From: JAMZMI01 sp049115715
GTDB taxonomy: Bacteria > Bacteroidota > Bacteroidia > Cytophagales > Cyclobacteriaceae
NCBI GenBank assembly: GCA_049115715.1
Contig: JAGDZQ010000039.1
Span: forward strand, 67,667-131,666
Direction of reading: 5' to 3'
Length of the DNA stretch: 64,000 bases
Shown here: positions 31,500 through 40,181 of the stretch, in pieces
How the letters are laid out: every line of letters starts with the position of its first letter
Numbering within the stretch: the first letter of the stretch is position 1
Translations under genes and position numbers: made by a program
Notes under the pieces: model-generated
Databases searched by the model: none
What the model was told of the DNA's origin: nothing
What the model saw: only the letters and a program-made list of their open reading frames with translations

Positions 31500-32315
31500 A
31501 TGGCTCAAAAAATTAGCAAAAAATTATCTTACATCGGTGAAAACATCAAAAAGATAAGACAAGTAAAAAGAATAAGTCAAGCTGATTTCGCAGGATTATT
31601 CAACTTGGCACGACCAAGCGTAGGAGCATATGAAGAGGGCAGATCTGAACCAAAAATTGATAATGTTATTCAAATCGCCAATTATTTTAGAATTTCCATA
31701 GATGTTCTTTTGACGCGAAAATTGACTGTTAGTGAAATCTACAGTTTCGATTTGCTTAACGAAAAGTTAAATAAAGCACATAAGCTTGATGTCGACGAAA
31801 ATACAATTAAAAGAAAGCCAAGTAATCCGGGTATTGGATTTATAAAAGTGAATGAATACCTCGATTATATTGTGAATCATAACTCTATTGATTTCATCCA
31901 AAGCCTTAGCCAGATACACCTTCCAATAAAACCTTCAACACTTCATCGCGCATTCGAAATGAATGGAAGCGAAATGGAATATCATCAGCAGGGCATCCAT
32001 CATGGAGACATATTGGTCGGGACACAAATTCCAATGGAAAAATTATCCTCCCTAGAAGAAAAAGTCGTAACTATTGTTCACAAAAACAATGTAACCACAA
32101 GAAGGATGGAAAAAACGAGCAAGGATAAAATCATTCTTGCCTCAGATGATCCGAATTACCCTCACATGGAAGTTTTGGTCTCGGATATTATGGAAGTATG
32201 GCTTATCAAGTCAGTATATAGCTCGTACTTAAACCCTCCCACTCTTCTTGAAGAACGAGTCTTGCGACTAGAGAAAGATTTGGAATCAATCAAGAAGAAT
32301 TTGAAAAGCCAATAG
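31500..32315 (+). CDS. XRE-family regulator with S24-like domain lacking the catalytic dyad
   Basis: The 271-residue protein has an HTH_3 domain (about 13-72: IGENIKKIRQVKRISQADFA...VGAYEEGRSEPK) and a C-terminal LexA/CI-type fold (about 135-240: HRAFEMNGSEMEYH, GIHHGDILVGTQI, IILASDDPNYP). In active S24 proteins the sequence is GDSM with a later lysine. Here GSEM (156-159) puts Glu where Ser is expected, and TTRRM (199-203) has Arg for Lys. Self-cleavage is therefore unlikely and ligand sensing is more likely. A short coiled coil ends the protein. Being divergent from the PspA/polyamine operon, it is the obvious regulator candidate. Confidence 0.82.
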   Translation: MAQKISKKLSYIGENIKKIRQVKRISQADFAGLFNLARPSVGAYEEGRSEPKIDNVIQIANYFRISIDVLLTRKLTVSEIYSFDLLNEKLNKAHKLDVDENTIKRKPSNPGIGFIKVNEYLDYIVNHNSIDFIQSLSQIHLPIKPSTLHRAFEMNGSEMEYHQQGIHHGDILVGTQIPMEKLSSLEEKVVTIVHKNNVTTRRMEKTSKDKIILASDDPNYPHMEVLVSDIMEVWLIKSVYSSYLNPPTLLEERVLRLEKDLESIKKNLKSQ

Positions 32316-32374
32316 AATTCTCTTTAATTAAGAGTTGAACTACCTTTATCTAAACTTAAAACAAACCCTCCTTT

Positions 32375-32743
32375 ATGAAAATTGCAGTAATAGCGCACGA
32401 TGGAAAAAAAGCTGAAATGGTGGCTTTCTTACTTCAATACAAAGAACACCTTCAAAAAGTAAAAATTGTAGCTACAGGAACTACAGGGGGGCATGCTGAA
32501 AGAGCTGGACTTAAGGTTCAAAAATTTCTATCGGGTCCGCTCGGAGGAGATGCGCAGATAGCGGCGTTAGCGGCTGAAAAGAAGTTGGAAATGGTTCTCT
32601 TTTTTCGTGATCCCATGGATAAGCACCCTCACGAACCAGATGTGCAAATGCTTATGAGAATATGTGATGTCCACAATATCCCGCTCGCAACCAATCCAGC
32701 TAGCGCCCGATTAATGATGGATACATTTCTCAAGACGATTTAA
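32375..32743 (+). CDS. mgsA: Methylglyoxal synthase
   Basis: This 122-residue protein matches MgsA throughout. The phosphate-binding ATGTTGGHAE (33-42), the SGPLGGD loop with catalytic Asp59, and FFRDPMDKHPHEPDV are all present. It converts dihydroxyacetone phosphate to methylglyoxal and phosphate in the cytosol, a bypass of lower glycolysis when phosphate is limiting. The length is slightly shorter than in E. coli, as is common in Bacteroidota. The Gfo/Idh gene follows after 3 bp, so the two are probably co-transcribed. Confidence 0.95.
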   Translation: MKIAVIAHDGKKAEMVAFLLQYKEHLQKVKIVATGTTGGHAERAGLKVQKFLSGPLGGDAQIAALAAEKKLEMVLFFRDPMDKHPHEPDVQMLMRICDVHNIPLATNPASARLMMDTFLKTI

Positions 32744-32746
32744 GTA

Positions 32747-33748
32747 ATGAGTAAACTCAAATGGGGAATCCTTAGCACCGCAAAAATTGGCACTGAGAAG
32801 GTAATTCCTGGAATGCAAAAAAGTGAATCTCTGGAAGTTTATGCTATATCATCCCGTGACAAAAGTCAGGCTGAAATCGCTGGGAAGAATCTGAATATCC
32901 CAAAGGCTTACGGAAGTTACGATGAACTGATACATGATCCTGAGATTGATGTTATTTACAATCCACTTCCCAATCACCTTCATGTAGAATGGACAGCTAA
33001 AGCAATAGCTGCCGGCAAGCATGTCTTATGCGAAAAGCCTTTGTTTCTAGATACTGAAGACGCTAAAAAGCTCATAAGTATCCGAGATGAGCACAGAGTG
33101 AAAGTTGGTGAGGCATTTATGGTTAAGACACATCCACAGTGGATAAAAGCCAAGGAAATACTTGACTCAGGAGAATTGGGTGAAGCAAGTCTTTATAGCG
33201 CCACTTTTAGCTATTTTAATGATGATCCTGAAAATATTAGAAATATTCCGGCATATGGAGGTGGGGCACTATGGGATATTGGCTGCTACCCAGTTATGAC
33301 ATCAACGTATCTATTTGATCAGAATCCCATTCGTGTTTTTTGCGAGATCAAAAGGGATGAGAAATTTGATACCGATATTTTCAGTTCCTCAATATTGGAA
33401 TTTCCGAATAAAAAAAGAGCTACGTTTTCCGTAAGTACACAGCTAGCTCCATATCAGAGGGTACATATATTAGGAACAAGGAAAGAATTAGAAATTCAAA
33501 TTCCTTTCAACGCACCTACCGATAGGCCTACTTTGTTAAAAGTGAATGATGCCGATATTCTTCAAGAGGGGTTACAAAAGATAGAAATACCTACCTGCGA
33601 TCAATATCAACTTCAGGCAGAAGAATTCACAAAATCTATCATTAACGACACAGAGGTACCTGTTTCCTTGGAGGACGCTGTGAATTATTGCAAAATTATA
33701 AATGCGCTTTTTGATTCAGCGGAAAAAGGAGTTTGGGTTGACCTTTAA
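32747..33748 (+). CDS. Gfo/Idh/MocA-family oxidoreductase
   Basis: The 333-residue protein has an N-terminal Rossmann domain (WGILSTAKIGTEKV) and the signature AGKHVLCEKPLFLD (about 91-104). A C-terminal alpha/beta substrate domain includes GGGALWDIGCYPV. These are NAD(P)-dependent dehydrogenases of sugars, inositols or pseudo-sugars, and substrate cannot be predicted from sequence. It starts 3 bp after mgsA. Its 3' end faces the DUF6492 gene with a gap of only 5 bp. Confidence 0.9.
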   Translation: MSKLKWGILSTAKIGTEKVIPGMQKSESLEVYAISSRDKSQAEIAGKNLNIPKAYGSYDELIHDPEIDVIYNPLPNHLHVEWTAKAIAAGKHVLCEKPLFLDTEDAKKLISIRDEHRVKVGEAFMVKTHPQWIKAKEILDSGELGEASLYSATFSYFNDDPENIRNIPAYGGGALWDIGCYPVMTSTYLFDQNPIRVFCEIKRDEKFDTDIFSSSILEFPNKKRATFSVSTQLAPYQRVHILGTRKELEIQIPFNAPTDRPTLLKVNDADILQEGLQKIEIPTCDQYQLQAEEFTKSIINDTEVPVSLEDAVNYCKIINALFDSAEKGVWVDL

Positions 33749-33753
33749 AGCAC

Positions 33754-34656
33754 TTAACTGATGTAGGAATCCAATTTCATATGGATTTTTTCTATATCCA
33801 TATTCTTATTACTTTGAATGACACAAAATAGTCCTATATCTTTCTCATCAAAAACTGTGTTTGGATCCCATTCATCAAACGACACTGCATTCCAGACACT
33901 ATTATCTGAAATCAGTACCTGAGGAAACTCAGTTGTGCCCCCTATGAAATGATACTTCGAAACGGAATTATTCTTTTCAAGAAAAGTATAGTACAAAGAG
34001 TATTCTGACCAGCCTTTTCGGTTTCTAAAGTACGGCAAAGCCTTGATTATCTTCGGAAGCGTGTGCGGTTTTAGTAGTGTGCTTACCCAAGATTCTTTTC
34101 CTCCAAGCTCATTAATCAGTTTCTCACAAACTTCCTTTGACATTATGGCTGGAGTAACATTCATTCCTAGTTTTTCCAGATCAGGCTTAACGCCCAAAAA
34201 GTGCGCAGATGAAGTCCACCAGTTTTGCTTCGTTCTCTTGTCAATTAATTGAATGAGTGCCCTTCCTTCAGAAAAGACATCTTCTGCTGTCAACTTTCTA
34301 GTGCAAATAACATCTGAGTCAAATGTAATGAAGTATGATGTTTCTATTCTTTGGCTAATAGCTAGTTTTATAATCTGCTGCCTTCTCCAGCCTCTAACTC
34401 CCTTGTAATCATACAGGTCTGGAACCAGTTCTGATTCGTCAAGTAATATGATATTTAGTGGCTTGATAAAATTCGCATAAGCCTTCTCAAAGTAAAGAAC
34501 ATCTTCCTTTGGGCAAACGATATAAAACGTATGAAGAAGCTCATTAAATTCAAATTTGATCATTGATTTCAACAAAAGCTCAACTTGACTCAAGCTATTG
34601 GTCTTATGACTATCTGCTTTAAGCGGCAAAACCGCACTCAATTTCAAATCTGACAT
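33754..34656 (-). CDS. DUF6492 family protein, glycosyltransferase-like
   Basis: The 300-residue cytosolic protein reads as a GT-A-like fold. LSAVLPLKADSH is the first strand, GVRGWRRQQIIKLAIS is conserved in the family, and FITFDSDVI supplies a DxD-like acidic motif. Later segments (KGWSEYSLYYTFLEK, FHFIGG-type) fit sugar-acceptor regions. The acceptor and donor are unknown. It lies 24 bp after the nucleoside-transporter start on the same strand but has no evident functional link to it. Confidence 0.7.
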   Translation of the reverse strand: MSDLKLSAVLPLKADSHKTNSLSQVELLLKSMIKFEFNELLHTFYIVCPKEDVLYFEKAYANFIKPLNIILLDESELVPDLYDYKGVRGWRRQQIIKLAISQRIETSYFITFDSDVICTRKLTAEDVFSEGRALIQLIDKRTKQNWWTSSAHFLGVKPDLEKLGMNVTPAIMSKEVCEKLINELGGKESWVSTLLKPHTLPKIIKALPYFRNRKGWSEYSLYYTFLEKNNSVSKYHFIGGTTEFPQVLISDNSVWNAVSFDEWDPNTVFDEKDIGLFCVIQSNKNMDIEKIHMKLDSYIS

Positions 34657-34680
34657 CTTAAATTTTATTCTAGAATTAAA

Positions 34681-35967
34681 TCAAACCATTAGAGCTCCGG
34701 CAATGGAGGCAGTCATCATTGTTGCTAAGGTTGCTGCTAGCAGTGCTCTCATTCCAAGTTTGGAAATATTCCCCTGTTGGGAAGGAGCCATTCCCCCTAT
34801 TCCTCCGATCTGAATCGCAATAGAACTAAAGTTGGCAAAGCCACAAAGCGCATAAGTTGAGATTACGATAGATTTCTGATTCAGAGCTCCTGCGGTAACA
34901 AAGTCTGCAAGTCCCAAATAAGCTACAAATTCATTTACAACAACTTTCTGCCCAAGCAGACTTCCTACCTGTAAAGATTCGTTCCAATCAACTCCAATTG
35001 CAAAAGCGCAAACTCTAAAAATCTGCCCCAAAACATATTCCAATGAAAATCCCTTAAATGTGCCATTGGTAGATTTAATAATGATTTCATTGAGTCCCGT
35101 AAAGTCACCAACAGCAAACAGAATATAGTTAAGTGCAGCTATCAACGCAATAAATGCTAGTAGCATTGCTCCGATATTGAGAGCTAGCTTGAGCCCCTCA
35201 GAAGCGCCTCTCGCCAACGCATCGACTAGGTTCACTCCAAGTGTATCACCAGAAACCTTGAGGTCAGAATTAATATTCTCACGATAGAGTTCGGGCACAA
35301 TTATTTTAGACATCACGATTGCAGCCGGTGCATTCATAATAGAAGCACTAAGGAGATACGATGCAAACCGCTCTTGCTCTGCAGGATCAGAACCTCCCAA
35401 GAAGGCTACATATCCAGCTAATACACCTCCAGCAATAGTAGCCATACCTCCTGTCATCAGACACATCAACTCTGATTGTGTCATTTTAGGCACAAAAGGA
35501 CGTACAAGCAAAGGCGCTTCTGTTTGCCCTAAAAAGATATTGCCTGCTGCAGAAAGTGCCTCTGCCCCCGATAACTTCATCGATTTAGCCATAACCCAGG
35601 CTATTCCTTTCACTATGTACTGCAGAACCCCTAAATAGTAAAGCCCAGCCGTCAATGTAGAAAAGAAAATAACTGTTGGTAGAACTTGAAGTGCAAAAAT
35701 GAATCCGAGAGATTCTGAGTTAACTAGACCTCCAAAAAGAAATTGTGCTCCATCTCCTGAAAAGCCTAGAAGAACGACAAACTTGCTACTGACCCAGCTA
35801 AATGCATTTTTTACAATCCTAATATCTGAAATGAGGTAGCCAAATACGATTTGTAGAAGTATTCCTGTTCCGACTAACCGCCAATCTATCTTCTTCCTGT
35901 TCTGTGAAAACAAGAAAGCAATACCTAACAAAAAGAATAAACCAATTAGCACTCGAAATATATCCAT
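34681..35967 (-). CDS. Concentrative nucleoside transporter (NupC/CNT family)
   Basis: This 428-residue protein has about ten hydrophobic segments. The CNT signatures are LFLGQTEAPLLVRPF (motif GQTEAP), FVPKMTQSELMCLMTGGMATIAGGVL, a NEFVAYLGL segment and a C-terminal CGFANFSSIAIQIGGIGGMAP. Known for the family: Na+- or H+-coupled import of nucleosides across the inner membrane. No truncation is seen. The bifunctional nuclease gene is 23 bp upstream on the same strand. Confidence 0.92.
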   Translation of the reverse strand: MDIFRVLIGLFFLLGIAFLFSQNRKKIDWRLVGTGILLQIVFGYLISDIRIVKNAFSWVSSKFVVLLGFSGDGAQFLFGGLVNSESLGFIFALQVLPTVIFFSTLTAGLYYLGVLQYIVKGIAWVMAKSMKLSGAEALSAAGNIFLGQTEAPLLVRPFVPKMTQSELMCLMTGGMATIAGGVLAGYVAFLGGSDPAEQERFASYLLSASIMNAPAAIVMSKIIVPELYRENINSDLKVSGDTLGVNLVDALARGASEGLKLALNIGAMLLAFIALIAALNYILFAVGDFTGLNEIIIKSTNGTFKGFSLEYVLGQIFRVCAFAIGVDWNESLQVGSLLGQKVVVNEFVAYLGLADFVTAGALNQKSIVISTYALCGFANFSSIAIQIGGIGGMAPSQQGNISKLGMRALLAATLATMMTASIAGALMV

Positions 35968-35990
35968 TAGTCTATTCTTTCCAAAGACGT

Positions 35991-36587
35991 TTAGTTGCGT
36001 CGATTGATTTCGTCTCGGATTTTAGCAGCTCTTTCATAATCCTCATCATGAAGTGCATCATCAAGCTTTTTATTGAGCTGATCCATCGGAATGTCCTCAA
36101 GCTTTTTAGATTCCGGCTCAGGCTGAGCAGAGCTGGTAACTTTCTGTTCTACATCCACGATCTCCTCATCTTCATCACTCAGAACAATGCCAGCTTCTGT
36201 TAGAATGGTTTCGTAGGTATAAATATCCACACCAAACCTTAATCCGATAGCAATAGCATCCGAAGGACGTGCATCAATCTCAATGGTCTCATCTGCTGAC
36301 ATACACACGATTTTCGCAAAAAACACTCCTTCTTTCAAATCTGAGATAACTATTTCCTGAACAGAATAATTAAAATTAAAAGCGAAAGACTTGAATAAAT
36401 CATGAGTCATCGGCCTATTGGGAGTAATTTTTTCTATCTCGATGGCAATCGCCTGAGCTTCGAACATTCCTATAATGATGGGCAAACGCCTATTACCACC
36501 ATCCTCTCCCAAGACCAATGCAAATGATCCTGATTGAGACTGACTAGACGAGAGCCCTAATATTTCTAGCTTGATTTTTTCTGACAT
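35991..36587 (-). CDS. Bifunctional nuclease (DUF151) domain protein with C-terminal UVR motif
   Basis: The 198-residue protein has a BFN/DUF151 domain (about 1-135, with RRLPIIIGMFEAQAIAIEIE, RPMTHDLF and ARPSDAIAIGLRF) and an acidic linker. A UVR helix hairpin closes it (about 165-198: LDDALHDEDYERAAKIRDEI). This fusion is common in Bacteroidota. BFN proteins are described as DNA/RNA nucleases or stress-response factors, and the UVR motif mediates contact with Uvr or Clp-type partners. The start overlaps the last base of the etfA stop, so it is translated in the same operon. Confidence 0.9.
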   Translation of the reverse strand: MSEKIKLEILGLSSSQSQSGSFALVLGEDGGNRRLPIIIGMFEAQAIAIEIEKITPNRPMTHDLFKSFAFNFNYSVQEIVISDLKEGVFFAKIVCMSADETIEIDARPSDAIAIGLRFGVDIYTYETILTEAGIVLSDEDEEIVDVEQKVTSSAQPEPESKKLEDIPMDQLNKKLDDALHDEDYERAAKIRDEINRRN

Positions 36588-37543
36588 TAACTCTGTTGTG
36601 CCTTTATTGCCTCTGTAAGTTTAGGTATCACCTCAAAAGCATCTCCAACCACACCGTAATCTGCTGCTTTAAAGAACGGCGCTTCTGAGTCTTTATTAAT
36701 GACCAAAATATACTTGGACGAATTAACGCCTGCAAGATGTTGAATAGCTCCCGAAATTCCAACGGCAACATACAAAGATGGGCTCACTTTTATCCCCGTT
36801 TGCCCTACATGCTCATGATGAGGTCTCCAATCCATATCTGAAACAGGTTTACTACACCCAGTAGCAGCACCAAGTGTTTTGGCTAGCTCTTCTATCATTC
36901 CCCAGTTTTCAGGCCCTTTAAGTCCTCTCCCTCCTGAAACGACTATATCTGCCTCCGGCAAAAGCACCTCTCCTTCTGCTTTTTCTGTTGAGGTAATTTT
37001 TACTTTGAAATCTGATTCATTTATCGAAGGAGAAAACGATTCGATTTGAGCTGCTCCCCCATCTTCCTTAATGGCGACAGCATTCTTTTTCAAAACAAGT
37101 ATTTTTCTTTCTCCCTTAAGCTCAGAAATGGCAAATGCTTTCCCTGTGTAGATACTGCTTTTAACTTTGAACCCTGTAGATGTGTCAGGAAGCTCACACA
37201 CGTTCGACGCAAGAGCTGCTTCCGTTTTAATTGCTACACGCGCAGAGACAGGATCACCCAAAGACGATTTTGCCAATACAAGCAAATTGGCATTCTCTTT
37301 TTGCATGGCTTCAGCTATTGATGACGCATAGGCCATTATATTATTCGAAGCTAGTCTATCTTCTGAGACCACAAGTACCTTATTGGCTCCTGCTTTTCCT
37401 AGCTTCTCAGCTTCGTCACTTTCAATTTCGCCAAAAACGATTGCTATTACATCACTTTCCACCGCAGCTGTGTAGCTTACTGCTTCAAGCGAGGACTTCT
37501 TTGATTGTCCCTCATCTAATTCTACAAATACTAACGCTGACAT
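36587..37543 (-). CDS. etfA: Electron transfer flavoprotein subunit alpha
   Basis: The 318-residue protein has the C-terminal FAD-binding signature VSGGRGLKGPENW, then RPHHEHVGQTGIKVSPSLYVAVGISGAIQH and SSKYILVINKD. It pairs with EtfB, 1 bp upstream, to carry electrons from acyl-CoA and other dehydrogenases to the quinone pool via ETF dehydrogenase. The domain order and length are normal. Confidence 0.96.
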   Translation of the reverse strand: MSALVFVELDEGQSKKSSLEAVSYTAAVESDVIAIVFGEIESDEAEKLGKAGANKVLVVSEDRLASNNIMAYASSIAEAMQKENANLLVLAKSSLGDPVSARVAIKTEAALASNVCELPDTSTGFKVKSSIYTGKAFAISELKGERKILVLKKNAVAIKEDGGAAQIESFSPSINESDFKVKITSTEKAEGEVLLPEADIVVSGGRGLKGPENWGMIEELAKTLGAATGCSKPVSDMDWRPHHEHVGQTGIKVSPSLYVAVGISGAIQHLAGVNSSKYILVINKDSEAPFFKAADYGVVGDAFEVIPKLTEAIKAQQS

Positions 37544-37544
37544 C

Positions 37545-38282
37545 TTATATAACTTTTGCTTCGTTTTTCAATAAATTAACTAGTTCTGTAAGGTTATCTG
37601 AATCCACAAGCTTAACTCCTGTTTTCACTGGGGGTAGCTCATAAATACTAACTTCATTTTGTGCCGCATCCGATGTAGGCGAAACAACACTAAGTGGTTT
37701 GGTCCTTGCAGACATAATGCCTCTCATATTTGGGATTTTCCATTCCGCTATCGGCTCTTGACATCCAGCAACAAAGGGAAGTTCAAGCTCCATATATTCC
37801 TTACCTCCTTCGATCTCTCTCATAATCTTCGCTGTAGATCCATCTACATCAAGCTTCATTACTGGGGACACTGAGGGAATACCCAACAACTCCCCGACCA
37901 TGCTGTGAACTTGTCCTCCATTGAAGTCAATGGACTCTCTTCCCATTAGGATCAAATCATAGCTACCTTCCTGAGCTATCTTAGCTATCTGCTTCGCTAC
38001 AAAATATGCATCTGTTGGAAATGTGTCAATACGAATAGCATCATCAGCACCTATGGCAAGCGCTTTCCTAAGTGTGGGCTCGGTTTCTGCCTCTCCTACA
38101 TTTAATACAGTGATAGAGCCACTTAATTGTTCTTTGAGCTCAACTGCTCTGGCAAGAGCATAATCATCATATGGGCCAATAATATATTGTACGCCAGTTT
38201 TGTCAAATTTTGTATTTCCATCTGTAAAGGAAATCTTCGATGTGGTATCTGGCACATGGGTGATACAAACCAGTATTTTCAT
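37545..38282 (-). CDS. etfB: Electron transfer flavoprotein subunit beta
   Basis: This 245-residue protein opens MKILVCITHVPDTTSKI. It has YIIGPYDDYALARAVELKE, the AMP-binding MGRESIDFNGGQVHSMVGELLGIP, and a C-terminus reaching around EtfA. It is the first gene of etfB-etfA-BFN. The region upstream is divergent to the TPR gene. Confidence 0.96.
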   Translation of the reverse strand: MKILVCITHVPDTTSKISFTDGNTKFDKTGVQYIIGPYDDYALARAVELKEQLSGSITVLNVGEAETEPTLRKALAIGADDAIRIDTFPTDAYFVAKQIAKIAQEGSYDLILMGRESIDFNGGQVHSMVGELLGIPSVSPVMKLDVDGSTAKIMREIEGGKEYMELELPFVAGCQEPIAEWKIPNMRGIMSARTKPLSVVSPTSDAAQNEVSIYELPPVKTGVKLVDSDNLTELVNLLKNEAKVI

Positions 38283-38435
38283 TAAATCTATTATTTGGGG
38301 TTAAAAATATTTCGTATTGCAATAGTTAAAAACAAGTCTAATCAAAGTCCGTTTCTCCACTTATAATCCCACTTGTTTCACTGATATTTGAATTAATAAA
38401 CATTCGGTTGAAAGTTAGTAAATATCCTAGCAACG

Positions 38436-38756
38436 ATGAACAAGGAAAGAATCAAACAATTAATCAAATTCATAGAGGAAGATACTTCAGATCCTTTTCC
38501 TAAATATGCTCTGGCGATCGAACATCTTCAAGATAATAAACCAAAAAGCAGAGAATTGTTTGAGGAATTAATGCAAAATCACCCAAACTATATTGGGACG
38601 TATTATCATGCCGCGAATTTATACGCTGAGTTAGGCGAACGAGAGAAAGCCGAAAGTGTTTTTGAAGAAGGAATTCAAAAAGCTAAGGAGCTCAATGAAA
38701 TGCATGCTCTCAAAGAACTAAATGCTTCGTATATGAATTTTCAGTTTGAGTATTAA
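38436..38756 (+). CDS. Small tetratricopeptide-repeat protein
   Basis: This 106-residue helical protein has repeat-like segments (DPFPKYALAIEHLQ; YIGTYYHAANLYAELGEREKAESVFEEGI) that match TPR spacing. It has no signal peptide, so it is cytosolic. It is divergent from etfB and not part of an operon. The partner cannot be guessed. The 190 bp after it hold no gene that I can support. Confidence 0.8.
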   Translation: MNKERIKQLIKFIEEDTSDPFPKYALAIEHLQDNKPKSRELFEELMQNHPNYIGTYYHAANLYAELGEREKAESVFEEGIQKAKELNEMHALKELNASYMNFQFEY

Positions 38757-38949
38757 TGACATTCTCAAGTATTTCGTACGTTCAAATACTCATATTTCAT
38801 ACTAAGGCTGCTTAGATTAGACACCATCACAAACCATATCTATGGAATTGTGTCTTTGCTGCGGTCTCAGAATTATTTACCGCCTTATCAAAAGGTCATA
38901 TTGGCGGGTGCTCCGTCGTAACACAGAATGAAATTTAGGCCTGATATAG

Positions 38950-40149
38950 TCAATTTCTTCTTTTGGAATTTCGAAACTCCCAGTACAATGACGCACCATA
39001 TATAGAGTGCCTACCAGACAAGTCTGGTGTTACTTTATCAAAGTTGAACTTGGAGCTCTGATAGATAAACTTAATTCCAAGTTCATTTTCTATTTCCCCA
39101 TAATACCCGCTCGATTCCCATTCAAATATCTTGACATCAAGCCCTCCTCCGACTCCAAAAACAAATGAGGATAAATCAAACTTCTTATTCCCTCTCGCAT
39201 CATTTTCAACAGGTGAAACCGAAAACCCACCAATAGATACTGTTGGGTAAAGCCTCAATCGGTTATTCGAAATCAAATGAAATCCTCCATAAAAATCAAA
39301 AAATAACGGATTCAAAGCCACCTCGCCTCTTTGAAAATCCTGACCTTTCACATTCAAATCATCCTTAATATCTCCCCCTCCCCCAATGATTTTAAAACCA
39401 AGAATCCATCTTTTGTAGATAAAATCAAAACCTATGATGGCAGGCACTTTTGCTTTGATATAATTAGCTGTATTTCCTGTTATGTTTAAATATCCAGATC
39501 CCATGTAGAAATCGAAAGCTGACTGTTGGCTAACTGTTTCAAATATTACATTTCCTCTAATATAACTCTCATAGACAGAGTTCTTATGTGTCGTCAAGTA
39601 CTGGTTACCGATAAGATTCAATGCTTCCTGAGTATTTATGAAATTTCTATTTCTAATCAGAAGAACATTTAAATACAGTTTTATAAAATCTTTATCTTCT
39701 ATTGAAGAATCCATGTAATGATCAATATCGGATTCTATCTTAGACTGATAACTTTCCACAAGTCTGACTAATTGGTAGTAATAGTAGTCATTGACAAACA
39801 TGTAAGCACCTCCATTAGCATATTGAGAGCCTGAATTTGATTGTTCAAGAATTTGCTCAAGAGCCTGCTTGTATTTGCGAATTACGATATTAGTAATCAG
39901 ATCTTCTTGCGGATAAAACGGCTTTGGAAGATTCTCATCAACATGATCATTCAAATACTGATATACCTCCGCAGCTTTTTCTATATTCCACGTTTTGACA
40001 CTGTTGATTATCAATCCTCTTGAATTTTTAATCAAAAGAACGCTAGTATCTCTATAATTGAGAATTTCCTCTTTGATAAGAGGGTCTTGAGCGTACGCTA
40101 CTGAACTACAGAATATTGAGATACATAAAACATATTTTCTAAGTCTCAT
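38950..40149 (-). CDS. Hypothetical exported protein with beta-barrel-like C-terminal half
   Basis: The 399-residue protein has a signal peptide (MRLRKYVLCISIFCSSVAYAQ, cleavage after VAYA). The N-terminal part (30-200) is helical. The C-terminal half alternates hydrophobic and polar residues with many Gly and aromatic residues (GFDFIYKRWILGFKIIGGGG, GASLYWEF), as in outer-membrane barrels. I do not recognise the family. It is a monocistron between dnaB and the TPR gene. Confidence 0.65.
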   Translation of the reverse strand: MRLRKYVLCISIFCSSVAYAQDPLIKEEILNYRDTSVLLIKNSRGLIINSVKTWNIEKAAEVYQYLNDHVDENLPKPFYPQEDLITNIVIRKYKQALEQILEQSNSGSQYANGGAYMFVNDYYYYQLVRLVESYQSKIESDIDHYMDSSIEDKDFIKLYLNVLLIRNRNFINTQEALNLIGNQYLTTHKNSVYESYIRGNVIFETVSQQSAFDFYMGSGYLNITGNTANYIKAKVPAIIGFDFIYKRWILGFKIIGGGGDIKDDLNVKGQDFQRGEVALNPLFFDFYGGFHLISNNRLRLYPTVSIGGFSVSPVENDARGNKKFDLSSFVFGVGGGLDVKIFEWESSGYYGEIENELGIKFIYQSSKFNFDKVTPDLSGRHSIYGASLYWEFRNSKRRN

Positions 40150-40181
40150 TATACTTTATTCAAATCAAGAATAAACCCTAC

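Noticed and set aside
38757..38949. Possible small RNA in the gap after the TPR gene
   Set aside because: No promoter, conserved fold or terminator could be identified. Nothing supports a feature.
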